From Rhodamnia argentea (taxonomy: Eukaryota > Streptophyta > Magnoliopsida > Myrtales > Myrtaceae): a DNA stretch of 64,000 nucleotides. Position numbers and translations under genes: made by a program. This document shows positions 23,091 to 35,800 of this stretch, piece by piece (the stretch's first letter is position 1; each line of letters starts with the position of its first letter). The stretch is taken from contig NC_063154.1 of NCBI RefSeq assembly GCF_020921035.1, positions 16,961,861-17,025,860 of the forward strand, given 5' to 3'. The notes beneath the pieces were generated by a model. It was not told where the DNA came from. It worked only from the letters and a program-made list of their open reading frames with translations, and ran no database searches.

Positions 23091-26000
23091 TCAAAAGTCG
23101 TTTCTGAAGTATGGTGACTCAAAGAACGAGCTTGAAAACGTCCCTCCGACGTTGGGGAAGAGGGTGAGGAAACAGATGAGGCCGAGGACGACCCCCCAGG
23201 CGAACCTATCATCTCCCAAGGGCGTGATCTCATCCTTCGCGGGTATCTCCTCACCACCCCGGAAGAATGTGGCAAAGAGTCCCCATGCTAAGCATAGGAC
23301 GCTTCCACTGAGGCCACCAATGCCAAGCAGAAGCGAAGTGGCGAAAGATAGCAAGGTGGCCGTGCTTCTGCCAAACATGGCTTGAGCGATGCGGCCTCCT
23401 TCGAGCCTTCCGCACGGCAACAGGTTTAGGGAAGTCACCACCATTCCTGCAGAAGCTTTGAGTTAGTGTCTGCTGCATTGCTTACTAGCAAGGTGCAAGC
23501 GGAAGCGTTGATTCCACGGTCATAAAACTTAGAGGAAAAGTACTCAGCCTAAAAAATCTTCGAAATTTTGAATCAGTCTAACAGATTTAGTCAATGGAAT
23601 ATGAAAGCAGGCTTCGTTTGGATCCTGGATCTTTGGAGATGCTTGAGATCTGTATGAGAATCTAATTTCTCTTACCGCTCCTAGGTAAACAAGACACAGC
23701 CCGAATCATATGTATTACATGCCCATTCTACATAGTCGATATAGCACAATGCGATAGAAAGGAGAAGGAAGAAAAGGTAAAAACTAACAGAGACAGGTAC
23801 AATGATTCAGCCTCTGAATGTGCAAAAACTCACCGAGAAGTCCGGCAAAAGCGAGGGGATCAACAGGAACACCAACACCTTCCACAGCATATGGCAACAC
23901 ATTACCGAGGTCATCGGTATAAGGTCCAATGACGAACTGGATAAAAGAAAGCAACGGGTTGTTGAAGAAAAATTGTGGCCTTATATATCTGCAAAAGATA
24001 AGAGAATGGGCATGTCATTGATGAAGATGTAACTCATAATTGCCAAGGTCACTGCCAGAGAGTTCCAACCTGAAAAGTTTAACAGTACTCGATAAAGCTT
24101 ACAGTGCATTGTCACCGCCGTTGAAGCTGCCGTCAGCCACAAATGCCGCTATTGTGAGCACTAGTGACGTCAAATAAGCGCTGGCCGTACGGGCCACTGG
24201 AATGTCGAAGAGTGCTTTTTTATTTGGTAGCAGGGACTCGTAGTTATTCATTACTCCCAAGCATCCTGTCCAATTTGATGGAACTAGAAACGACGGGCTC
24301 AGTTTCACACCATATCGAGCTGCCGTGACTCTAGTGGCTATCTGTAAGATGCATGTGCCAATATAGTCTTCAGTTCGATTAAAGAACCAAATGATCACGC
24401 GAACGAACACCGGCATAGCTAATTAGCCCAGCATCGCAAAAAGTTCATTATGATTAGCTCCAGAAAACAAGCATGGATCTCACCAACCAATTGGGCTAAT
24501 CAAACTCAAAGAGACCAGACGTAAACATAACTGAGGCAAACAACAAATTTTCCAGAAGAGCGTCAAAAGTAAAAGACAATATAGCATACCTCAGAGACTC
24601 CCAGAATGGAAAGGAAACCGCCAAAAAGAGGGATGACGTTTGAGAGATAGTCGTCAAAAGTAGCATCTGGTTTGAGAAAGAAGCCGCTCATTAGAGCTAT
24701 GGTCCCAAAAGTCGTCACGCACAATGCTACTGCGCTAACATATCCCCAGGGAGTGCTCAGCCTGGTTAATTCAAACTGCAGATCCATTTCTGATTTTGGT
24801 TGCACCACACAGGCCTACACACAACACAGTGGAGTCATGGGGACCTTTCAGTAACATTAACACTGTATGACCTCAGAAAAACTTGGAAGTGTTGAAATCT
24901 ATAAGATTAGACAATAGGCATCAAAACTACAACACTACTCAATGGAAAAATTGAGTGAATGACGAGGAAACAAGACAGTTCATCCAGATACAAGATTGTA
25001 ATGTCTAAGGGGATATGGCGTTATTCTTCCAAGGGACTCATCAAGCAGATTAATTGGAAAGACCACGGAAAGGCATGTTTGCATCCAAGTTTGACAATAG
25101 ATGAATCCAGCAATGGAGACATGGAAATGTTTCAACTTGGCAATGGTCCCGCAAGATCATTTGCCTTTACTGCAGTATGACTAATGCCCACGTTTAAAAA
25201 AAAAAAAAAAAACATTGAGGCAAGTGTATAACCAAAATGATGTATAACAGGTTTAAAAAAATTCAAGAAAGAAATCATGTATGACATCTTAGCGAAAATT
25301 TGTATAACAGGCTAAATTAAATAGTCTATTAGGTGCTGCTACCCTATAGGTAGTAAACCATCACGAAGCTCTTATTGAAGTACCTGTTTAGTAATGTCAT
25401 CTGCCTTCTCCTCCATGAACCACACGACTACCTCCCGACCTGCTGCCTCGGACAGCTTGCTCTCCAATTTAGGAATCACCTCATCGATAGGCCTCCTTAA
25501 ATTACCAATGAAAATGCCCCCATCTCCAAATCTCCGAACATCAGTTGCAAAGAACGTATCGAAGCCAAAACAGCTTCTCAACTGCCAAACAGAAATTTGA
25601 ACAGTGAGATGCATGTGTTCCAAGAATGACAATTACTATGCACCAAAGGTTGTATCAACTTATGCCATCAGAATAGGTAGTTTTGGGGCATTGCTTTCAC
25701 TGAATTCATCAAAAAAGAACAACTATTGCAGATCTATTAATCACCTCTATATATAACAAAAGAAACTCTAGCTAATTGACATCCCACCCTGTAATCGGAA
25801 CACTAGAGAATTATACCCACGTACATAGTCTATCCATGTGCATCTACTTGATTTAGCAGGCGAGTCCCATCTTAATTACGCGATTTAATAGTACTTTATA
25901 TCATAGCCAGTTGTTATGTATTACGAGTCTTCCCCACCAAGGACTCAAATATCCTACAAACTACCAGAATTAACGTACATGTTCTACTTTTACACACAAG

Positions 26001-26716
26001 AAGCAAGAGTTAAAAGTCAATTCTCAGGCCCAGAACCCTGCAACTGTCAATACTGTCTCCGTATATCTATCCTTAACAATGTCAACCGAACAAAAACCAA
26101 CCAATCACATGTTCTTTTGTTCGCTAAAACAAGAAACACCCCTTCAGAAATCAAGCGCTAACGAAGGTTGTATCCATTCACTCACCTTGTTGAGATCAAG
26201 AGCTTTGAAGGTCTCCTCAGCTTTCTCCAATCTCTCCCTCTCTCTGGCCAAGCTATCGCGCGCAATCCGATTGAAAAGCCCCACGACCGGGTTGTTGCTG
26301 CTCTCCCTGTTGAGCTCCTTGAGCTTCCTATCGGCCCTCTTCTTCTCCAGCTTTATCGCGGCCTCGATCGAAGGACTGCCCATGAACCTCTTGAACTCCT
26401 CGTCGCTCTTCCAGTCCATCTCTTGCTGCTTCTCCCTCTCCTCTTCCTCACTCTCTCCGTACGGCTTGGTCTTCTTCTCCGCTTCTCCATCCTCCTCCTG
26501 CCCTGGTCTTTCCGAGACCACGGCTACTGAAGAAGAGCTGGTGGGTTCGTTCTCCTGGTCGTCTTTGGCGGACGATTTGAGCGGCCGCACGGAGGTGGGC
26601 CTGGAAGAGAGAGAAAAGGGCATACAGGCACGCTGGCGAAATGGGTGTTTGGCGTTGCTCTTCCTGAGAGGCAATGCCGGCGAACACTGCGGGTTGACAA
26701 ACAGGGTGGTCGCCAT
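23091..26716 (-). CDS. EGY3: EGY3, plastid site-2-protease-like protein without protease motif
   Basis: Six exons: 26716-26186, 25581-25384, 24814-24590, 24341-24103, 23988-23834, 23446-23091. All are GT-AG and frame-consistent, giving 567 aa, close to the Arabidopsis length. Residues 1-50 form a transit peptide (Ser/Arg/Pro-rich, no acid). An acidic linker and a charged helix with QQEMDWKSDEEFKRFMG and LEKAEETFKALDLNK follow. The GIFIGNLRRPIDEVIPKLE domain and a C-terminal multi-pass membrane domain from about residue 262 complete the protein. EGY1/EGY2 carry HEXXH; here the equivalent site is ATRVT (320-324), so zinc binding is lost. NLLPCGRLEGG (457-467) retains the second S2P motif. Family members sit in the thylakoid membrane, and EGY3 is known as heat- and stress-induced, with a reported link to chloroplast ROS and retrograde signalling. 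The ATG at 26716 is the start that gives a transit peptide. An upstream in-frame ATG exists, but it lies upstream of the TATA box. Confidence 0.96.
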
Positions 26717-26763
26717 TGAAGGAGCTTGTTCGAGCGGTGAAATTTCGAAAGAGAAGCCATTGT

Positions 26764-26770
26764 TTTTATA
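26764..26770 (-). promoter_or_regulatory. TATA box of EGY3
   Basis: TATAAAA on the minus strand, 48-54 bp upstream of the ATG at 26716. The predicted leader is only about 20 nt, which also excludes the out-of-frame ATG near 26758 from the transcript. Confidence 0.7.
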
Positions 26771-26793
26771 AAAGGGGGGCCATTGACCTTGCA

Positions 26794-26835
26794 TGGAAAT
26801 GGCCGAGCAGTGTCTGGAAATGGCCGAGCAGTGTC
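26794..26835. repeat. 21-bp perfect tandem duplication in EGY3 promoter
   Basis: Two copies (26794-26814 and 26815-26835) of a 21-bp unit beginning TGGAAATGGCCGAGCAGTGT. The unit contains a GAA pentamer core and abuts the heat-shock element at 26833-26850. Confidence 0.88.
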
Positions 26836-26850
26836 TAGAAAGTTGGAGAA
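26833..26850. promoter_or_regulatory. heat-shock element (HSE), four alternating units
   Basis: GTCtaGAAagTTGgaGAA read on the plus strand is four correctly spaced alternating TTC/GAA units with two mismatches in twelve positions. It lies about 65-85 bp upstream of the EGY3 TATA box, where plant HSF sites are functional. Extra GAA cores sit in the adjacent 21-bp duplication. This fits the known heat induction of EGY3. Confidence 0.65.
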
Positions 26851-27064
26851 GCGCTACAGGTGTACGGAGAGATGAGGGTGGCGATGAGGAAGCAGAGGGC
26901 CCCTCCAAAGATATTTGGATTTTGATTGCGACTGGAGGAGATCTACGATTTACTAGAACAGTTCGGGAGAGGGATAGATTCACGGGACTAGAGCCGTTCG
27001 CGGTTGCTTCCTTGTGTTCTTCAAATGAAGTTTCCTTTCCTTCAATGAGGACAGAATTACGTGA

Positions 27065-27595
27065 TAGGTTTGAGAATCGGGAACCGGAACATGTAGGATC
27101 CGGTCTGATTCGGGTTTTAAGGTATGCATGATAGGTTTCGGGTTTCAAAAATTAAGAAACTTGTTCCAACGGGTATATGTTTTTGCATGGTCCTACAATG
27201 TTCTATGGCATTCGATGATGACGGTATAATCCGGAGCCAAACAAATTTTTAGGTTTAAGGTTCAAAAAAATGATAAACATATTCCAATATATTGGTTTCA
27301 AGTTCTAAATGTAACATGTATTGAACCTAAAACCACTCACCTCTAATTTTTATTAGATGTTGTAGCGTTCACTCTTATTTTGCTTAACTAAAAATGAAAA
27401 AATAAAAGAAAATAAAAGAAATTGATAGGTTCTCGGGTACCCTAGAATCAATCATGGAACCTATGACAGGGTAGGTTCTAGGTTTCAAGGTATGATGGGT
27501 AGGTTTCGGGTTCCAAAAAATGAGGAACCTATTCCAACGGGTTGGTTCTAAGTTCTTGGTGGAACCCGCAAAGAACCTGGAACCGCTCACCCCTA
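27065..27595. mobile_element. degenerate/nested hAT-like repeats
   Basis: Two right-end-like termini (ACTCACCTCTAA to 27345 and GCTCACCCCTA to 27595) follow arrays of GGTTC/GAACC words. A left-end-like TAGGTTTGAGAATCGGG starts near 27065. The family matches the elements at 21.4 and 54.4 kb, but no TSD pair is found, so the borders are approximate. Confidence 0.45.
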
Positions 27596-28999
27596 ATAAC
27601 CCATGAATATTAAAAATCTTTTATCCCATCTTCCCATAAGGTAATTTTATCCAAATTATACCTCTCTTGTATCCGATTTTAAGATAAGATAAATATTACC
27701 ATATTCTTATATTATAAAATAATGAATGCAATAAAATTTAGAGGTCACATTTATATTCAAGTCACCACCATCAACTTCTCTTCACTGACGATGACCTTTG
27801 TCGACACCGATGTGTGTTTGAGACCTAATTTTTTCATTCCCAATTTGTTTTCTTAAATCATCTTGAAAAATTTTGGGAAATTGAACACAATTTCTCACAA
27901 TTTTTTTTTTTGTTTAGAGCAAAAGCCCCATAAAAAATCTCAAAGTATGCTTGTACAACATTTATCTTAGATTTGTTCTATGACAAAAAAAAAACTTGTA
28001 TTTATATAATACATTTACCCTCCCTCCGTCAAAGTTCCATCAATGAGGACTGCTAAAAATCCACCTACATGGATGCCGAGAAGCAAATAATGTTGGCATG
28101 GTAAAAATGATGTTGTTTTCTTTGAAAAATCATACGATGAACTTTGACAGAGAGTAAATGTGTTATATAAGTATAAATTTGAATTTTTAATAAAAAGTTA
28201 ATAAATATATCACAATGAGTATAGATTGAATTTTTTTTTTGTCATAAAAAGAGTTTAAAGTAAATATGTCATTGATCTGACAAGCCAGGGTTGGGCTAAG
28301 TCCAAACAAGCTGAGCCACTCATGATTGGGCCCAATTTAAATAGGGAGGCGTGTCCAATTTTTGGGAAACCAATGAGTATTGACTTCATTCGCGGTCGAA
28401 TTAGGGTGCAATTTAGATGGAAGTACGTGGAAAGTTTCACGATTTGAAAGTACGGCGTGTTTATAGTTACGTAACAAGTTTTAGGATTTTTAATACACTT
28501 ATAAAGTCAGTAGGTAACTTTTGGTTATGTATTGATAATTTTTTTTTTATAAGAGCATGAACTCGTCATGTCTTTTTTTACTTTCCGTGTCAAAAGACTT
28601 ACATATTCACTGGTGGGTGATTGACATAACACATACTCAGTCACATAATTTTGTCCAAATGCTAATGTCAAATCATTCAATGACAAGCGTGTAAAATGTT
28701 TCTTATGACAACGGTAGACATAATAATAATGATAATAACAATGAGTGGCAAAAAATGCGAAGGAAAGAAAGTAAGTGCTGTGATTGTGAAATGGTAAGAA
28801 CATCTTTGGTAACAAAGAACGAGGAAACGGCAATCTGGAATTGAAGAGGCTGCTCCAAATGCTCTCCAGGCGAAGAGCAGAAGTACCGCATTCGCATTTC
28901 CCTTAACTGGCACAACAGACGAATCGACCCCTTCGCTCCCAAAAACCAAAACCAGAAGAAGAAGAAGAAGAAGACCCACCAAAGCACTCTTCACTAGTT
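27596..28999. other. intergenic, no gene
   Basis: Only AT-rich sequence and short open frames are present. A (GAA)n run at about 28952-28972 lies close to the likely promoter/leader of the downstream plus-strand gene. Confidence 0.45.
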
Positions 29000-31900
29000 G
29001 TTGCCGGGTCGCGAATCCGGAGCGCGCGCGGTTTCCGAGGTACGAGACACTCGCTATTACGTTTCCTGGTCGCAAATGGGAATGATTTTCGGTGCACTGG
29101 TCGCAATTCCTTTGTCGGGTCTTGCTTTTTTTGCTTTCTTTTGAACGATCCTCGGTGATTGTCGAATCAAGAACGGCGGTTTGTGTTCTGAATCGTAAAG
29201 AAGGTGGGAGGGTGGGTGAAATTTTTGATTAGGAGAGGATTAGTGAAGAAAATTGAAGGAAGAGGGAGAGTTCACCTAGAGATTGACCTGTGAGTTACTT
29301 TCTAGGACTTGGGTATCGTTGCTGAAGTGGCACTGCCCCCCATTTCTGACGAAGGTTGGCTGGTTTGGGTATTCGATTTTGACCAAATTGCTGCTTAGGA
29401 CTTCATTTGTTTTCCCTTTGGGGCTCATTGGATTAAGATTGTAGCAAACGAAGCATCTGAGTAGCTTAAGGAATGAAAAGAACATGAAGCGGAGTAGGCA
29501 AAGGTCTCCGCACATTGTAAGTCTTCAAGTTGGTGGCTACAAATAATGTGATAGCTTTATCAAAGAGGTGCCGGGTGAGTGTTCTATTTGATTTCGAGTC
29601 AGCTTTTCTAGCTTTTAGTATGTCCAGGTGAACAAGCACACTCTGCTATTGAATGTCGGATGGTGTAAAGGAAGCGAAAATGAATTCATATTAGTCATGT
29701 CATGTTGCACTTTGCATGCTTTCTGTCCATGCTATTTTGTCGTGTTTTTCAATGTGATGGCATCATTGAGGACAGCTGATTAGATTCTATATTGCACCTG
29801 GACTGAATGTTTTGAAGAATGTCCTTGCACGTGGAAATCTTGATTTTCAATGAAGTAAAGGGGATAACGGCCATGATGGCACTTGCATTGGAGAAAAAGC
29901 ATTTTAATTTGAGTCACTGCATCTCCTTGTCAATTATAAATTCCTTTTCCCGGCGAAATCATGATCTCAACATGTGGTGGGACCTGGCATCTTTACAAAT
30001 AACCGAGTGAAATAAATCTTGCGTCTAAAGTTTTGTACATTGGAGTAATACTTCAAGTCACATGCATACCAAAATATAAGGATTACTTGTTGAATTGATT
30101 TTAACTTTCAAGTTTGACATTGCTTTTGAGGCCTTTGTGTCAAATAATGTTTGTGAACTTTGTTGTCGTTGTTTGCAGTTACAAACGGAGAAGATGCGTT
30201 CCTACCAAGAATATTTGTAGCCCAAAAATCAGCCTTTGGACTCTTTCTGCTTCTGGAGATTTGCCAAGTTCCCTGTTACCACCTTAACTTTCATCATTAA
30301 AGAGAGAGTTGGGAGAGTGGAGTTTGCTTCTCATCAGCACTACCGCACAGCCATCATATTGGTTAAGCACTTTTTTAGAATGTTTATGTTTATGGTTCTC
30401 TTAAAGTCTCCATTTTGGGATTTGAAGTGACCCATTTCACAGAGCGCTAATAGAGGACCTGTGCAAATTCATGGATTAGAAACGTGGTTTGTGTCTATCT
30501 ATGGGATAATAGCACAGAGGAAACATAGTGCTGCAATTAATATATTATACTACACCATATAAACCCAAGATACTGATAAAAAATGTATTTTGGACATCTA
30601 TGGTAGATTGTCATCAGTATGATTTGATTGTATATTAGAAATCTTGTGCTTGCGTTTGCGTAGTTATTGGATTGGCAGTTGTTTGCTCTTAAACTTCATT
30701 ATCTTGGTTTGGCATTGTAAGTAACTCCATAGATTTTCATATGAATGTTGTCGGCATATTGGTATGCTGGCTGTTGTGGGTATACTGGTGTTATCTATTT
30801 ATTCTTAGGTTTTGCTGTTGATTCTCCATATTTGTAAAATTGCATGTTTCATGTGCTTTTTGAACACAAGAAGTTAATTGAGGAAATGAGATGATTGGAG
30901 TGGAGAATAGTATGGACATTTTTACACCATATCTAACTTAAGCTTCTCTCTTCAAGGTAATTGGAGAAGTGTTGATTGATGTCTCATTTAAAGTACACAT
31001 AGTATAAGGTATATAAGTTACTATGTCCAGTTAGCAATTAAAAAGATCGACCCGCGATAGTCAAGTGAAGTTGATATACTTATTTTTGGCGTTGAAGTTC
31101 ATACATGTTGAACATCACCTTTCTTCTTAAACCGAATATATTGCTTTCTACCCAACAAGAATATGAAACACAGAAATATAGCCTGAATCATCTATGATCC
31201 TTTGCCATGTTGGTTGATCAGATAAAGTTTACCTGGAGGACATGAATAATTCAAACAGTCAAGACCTACTAAAATGATGGCAATGATATATTATTTATAG
31301 GCATTGATATTTCAAATTTCTTTCCAGCTTATTACAACTTCCTTTATTTGCTTGTAGTTTGGAGAGAACGTTGTGCATCAAACTCGTATACCTCAACATG
31401 ATTTCTTAAAATAGAACCTATTATCTAGTTTTGTTGCTCTGATTAGAGATCTGGAAATAATTTAAAAAATGTCTGTAAATATTTTGTTCATAATGTCAAC
31501 GTAGTGTTAGGGGAGATGAATAACAAGTGAGCATGTTGGAAGGATCAACACATAATTTGCATAGAATCCATGTCAAGGAACTACCTGCAAAGGGTAAGAA
31601 CCGAGTTTTTTGAGTCGCAAATAAAACACCACAAAGGCGCTGGAGAGCTCATTTGTGCCCATGCTGTAAAATCAAAGCTTTGTTACAATAGCTTTGTTGT
31701 ATCTTCTTTCTACATCTTCAAAATGTCACGAAACTAGCGTTGAAGATTATTCGTATTGACAAAAGAAGAGCATGGTAAAAGGTTATAGATCAGTTATCCT
31801 CTTACATAATTTTACCTTGTTTGAGAAGCTTACATCAAGTTAGGTGTCATTTGTCTAGTATAATTATTTCCTCAGCGATCTACATTTGCTGATACCTGCC

Positions 31901-32825
31901 ACCTTTGTAGGGCTATCCTGACTTTGGTGACTTGCTCAGTCTCTTAAAAGGGGAGTTTTGAGCATGAGAAATGTTGAAAGCTTTGTAGGAGGAATGAATT
32001 AGCAAGCCAATTGAGATATCGCTTGTGATTATGACAAAATGGAACCCAGCTTGTAATGTATGGATTGCCTGCAGTTCCTTGAGTGCCAGCTTAAAAAAGG
32101 AATGCCGTCAACTATGGCATTAATGGTCGCTAATCGCTTGCATACTGGATGTTTGGGTTCTGGGTTTTGATGAAAAACGGTGATCTGTCTCTATAAATTG
32201 CAATGCGCATCAATGTCATTATGGCTTCTCAGGTCTCATTGAAGAAATATCAATTAAATCGGAAAGAATTATTGCTAATAACTTTGTTCTAGCTCAGCAA
32301 TTTGACGAAATATCAGTAAGAGGGAAGTGCTAACTAGAATGTAAGTCAACAAACAGAGAGTAGTGATGAGAAACATCGCCATTCATGTTAGTGGCTTGGT
32401 GATAGTTTCTGTTGTCATCGGCTGTTTAAGTTGGAAATAACATTTATTTCGGAAAAGAAAAGCCAATATTCAGAGATTACTGATTCAATGGGAAAATAAC
32501 ATTGAAAAAGTTGATCAGGGGAAAGGGTAAGTAGGTTGATGACTAGGCCGAATGGTTAAATATTCACGTGGCGCGTTTATATTCGATCCTTTGTAACTTA
32601 GACTGTTACAATAATCAATTGTTAAGCTATGAATACAGTGATGTATGTGGCATAACCACATTAGGGTATATTTATATCTATAATTCTATTTAACGATGTG
32701 CAGGCATAAGCATGTTTTGTTGTTTTTAATTTTGTGCTTGTTTTCATTGTGCTGCAAAGTCCAAGAGATTCTAAAGTGTTTGTTTCTGGTGCAGTGTTGT
32801 TTTTAAAGCTAGTAACTCAGTTCCA
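29000..32825 (+). other. probable 5' leader exon(s) and leader intron of PRP40A
   Basis: The first coding exon at 32826 is preceded five bases upstream by a good acceptor (GTAACTCAG), so the leader is spliced. Plausible leader donors include ATTGTAAGTC at about 29515 and GGGTGAGTG at about 29573. No other coding sequence is visible in this 3.8-kb stretch. The transcription start and leader exons need RNA evidence; this is inference. Confidence 0.4.
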
Positions 32826-35800
32826 ATGGCCAATGATGCACAATTTTCAGGTTTTCAGGTACTATTATCGGAGACAGTTTTATTCCTTATGCAATATTAA
32901 CGTTCTCTCAAAATGACTGAATCTGTTTACAGAGTCTTGGGCGGACATAATTGCTCTAGTAATACGCAAGTACTTTTTAAAAATAAGATTATGTGTAAGA
33001 GATATCATCTTTTCCATATCTAAATTGGTGCATGAGTCCCCAAGGGGGAGGGGAGGGGGTTGTTTGGGTTGTGGGGAGTTAAACATGGATGCTTGTATTG
33101 CGAAGCGAAGCATCTGGGTGAAATGAATTACGTAACCCTGTGAAGATTATTATACCTTTAAGTTGCAGGAAATCCACCATTTCGTGGACTCATTTACGTT
33201 ATGAAAAGAAGTTGATTGAAGTGGTTTGATGCTGTGTCTAGGAAGACTCAGAGGAAAAGCAAGCCATATAGATACGGTGTAAATTACAGCCAAAAGAAAG
33301 TTTAGAAGGTGATTTAGCCTTTGGACAATGAGAAAGCAGGAAGATCTAGAAACTGTAAGAACTGGGCAATTTTCATAAGTTGGAAACAAGAGTTGAATAC
33401 CATTTGATGGAATAACAGAGGGTTGGGAAAGTAACGGGGCATAAGTTCACTTGCAACCAATCGAGCAAGGCTCCAGTAGACAAAAGAATAGTAGACAAAA
33501 GAATGCCAACATATTTTCTGCTCAACTGCTGAGCGAACCTAATAGCCATCTTCATGCCTTAAGAATTCAACTTCAACTATCCTAATTGCGAGTTCTACTT
33601 GTAAATTGTAAGATGCACTGGGGGAATTAATTCTCGCTTTCCATTGTTGAATGGAGATCAAGGAAACCTATGAGGTCTTCTTGTTTTGTTATAGGCGTTA
33701 GGCATTGAGTGTATGTATTCATTTGCCTAAGGAATAGCTTCTTCACTCATTTTCATTTTCTAATGTTGGTTGTCCTATAAATTAGGGGCTGATTCTTTCT
33801 GACTGCTTATTTTACTACAGCCTCCTGTAGTCGGTTCTGCAGATCCTCCGAGGAGTTTTACTCAGCCAGTGCCTGTTCAAGTACCGCATTTTCCATTTTA
33901 TTTGTCTCTGCTTGTTACTGTGATTAACATCAATCTAAAACTTCTTTGAATATACAAATATTGCAGCCTTGGCCAGCGCTTCCGCCTCAGCAACCACAGC
34001 AGTTTGTTTCAACGGTACCTCAACATTTTCAGACTCCTAGCCACGTTACTCTGCTCATGAATATGGGGTTGCCTTCTGCACCTCAGCATCCCCAATTTCC
34101 TCCGCCAGTTCAACATTTAGCTCCAAGGCCTGGCCAGCCAGTTCAGAATATCCTTCCTCCTCCTCCTCCTCCTCCTCCTCCTCCAGGACCATTGCCTATT
34201 TCTCAGCAAAATAAGCCCATCGCATCTGAGTCACTACGACTTCATCAGCCTAGTGGTCTTGTTCCGAATAACTTCGTGCCTGCAGGGACCGGCCTAAGAG
34301 CTCCTCTGTTATCATCATACACAGTAAGATCAGAAGTCTTATCAATTGAAAATTTCTTTTAAGCTCTTTCCTCACTTGGCTTTCATGGACTGCATTAATT
34401 GCAGTTTGCTTCTCATGGGGGACAGCAGCAAGTTAACTTTGTTGCTCCGAGGCCCCCTTCTCTCTACCATCAAATGTCTCAACCACAGGCTTCAGGAGTC
34501 TCGAGTGGGGATCAAGTTAATCTGCCATCTGAAAGCCAGAACACTACCCCTGTGACTGTATTGCCAGTTACCAGTGAGCAGCCTGCAGTTTCTGCAGCAC
34601 TAGCACTTGTATGAATTTAATATGGTTAAGTTGTTTCACTTCATTGGCCACATAATTTTTTATAATTTTTTCTCACGTGCAACAATACTTTGGACTTTCT
34701 CTTTTTATAGGTACTTTAAAGAACTTTTTGAAATTCTACTTTGAAATTTCAGGAGCCAAGTGTTCAGCATAACTCTTCCGAAGTTGTCCAAAGAATCCAA
34801 ACGGATTGGATAGAGCATACCTCTGCTGCAGGAAGAAAGTATGTGATTTTGATGGATTTTTTTTAGGGGCACTTTCCTGAATAGGAAAGGAATTCTCATA
34901 TTATAAATAACCGCAATAACTAGGATTGACCATACTGGTAGGTAGAGAATGCTTATGAAGGGTAACCTTTCTTCGACTGATGAGAACTTATAATGCTTAT
35001 AGCATGTAATGTGTGGCAATTGTATTGCCATTATTACGATAACTGGAATAGTGCTGTTATTGAAATTAATATTCTCTTGGAGGATACCTTGCAATAAATC
35101 CCAAAACACAAAATAGAAAAGACATACTTTAAAGCAGAAAGAATGTTGGCTTTATAGCTTGAGGGGATGATTAATCTCAAGCTTTTGGTGGTAAATTTGT
35201 ATTCAGTTCCCTTTGTTACATTATCGTGAAAGTGTTGGATTGACTCGTTCTGTCTTTAGGATCTCCACATCTGCTGAATAGGCTTCGTTTACAAGTGAAT
35301 TAGAGTTGACTAGCCAAAGAAGTGGGTCAATCAAAATGAACTGTTGCCTTTTGGAAGCTTATAAGAGAGAAGTTTGTATTTGCCCTTTTAAGAATACAAT
35401 GTGGGGATTCTTGTGCATGTGATACAGTGACCTAAGGAAGAGGTGAGACCTATGAAGAAGACGGGTGGACAACATAAGGGAGGTTTTTGTATATTATGGA
35501 GAATATGGCACAAATGAGAGCACAATGTAGTGTGTAGTGAAAGGAGCCACATGGCTATGCCCATCTATAGAGAAGCTATCCACACAAATGATAGCACGAT
35601 GTAGTGGAAGGAGCCAAATGCTATGCCCATCTATAGAGAAGCTATCCACTTGGTTAATATCTCTGATGTTACTGATATGCTGACTATGGGATGGGTTTGT
35701 ATTGTCAACCGGCAAGTACTTCTATTGGTAAAGTTAGTCGCAGAGACCGAAACAATAGCTCGAGTTGCTTTTGCAGCAGGGTAACGGGCAATTTAGGATT

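Noticed and set aside
26524..26760. Alternative EGY3 start (MASLSKFHRSN frame)
   Set aside because: It is out of frame with all conserved EGY3 sequence and lies just below the TATA box, upstream of the likely transcription start. The similarity of its first residues to known EGY3 starts is chance.
26793..27131. Plus-strand open frame with repeated EMAEQCLE
   Set aside because: The repeat reflects the 21-bp duplication in the EGY3 promoter; the rest is repeat-derived sequence.
28703..29106. Minus-strand frames with long Phe, Leu or Ser runs
   Set aside because: They are translations of the GAA/CTT microsatellite, not genes.
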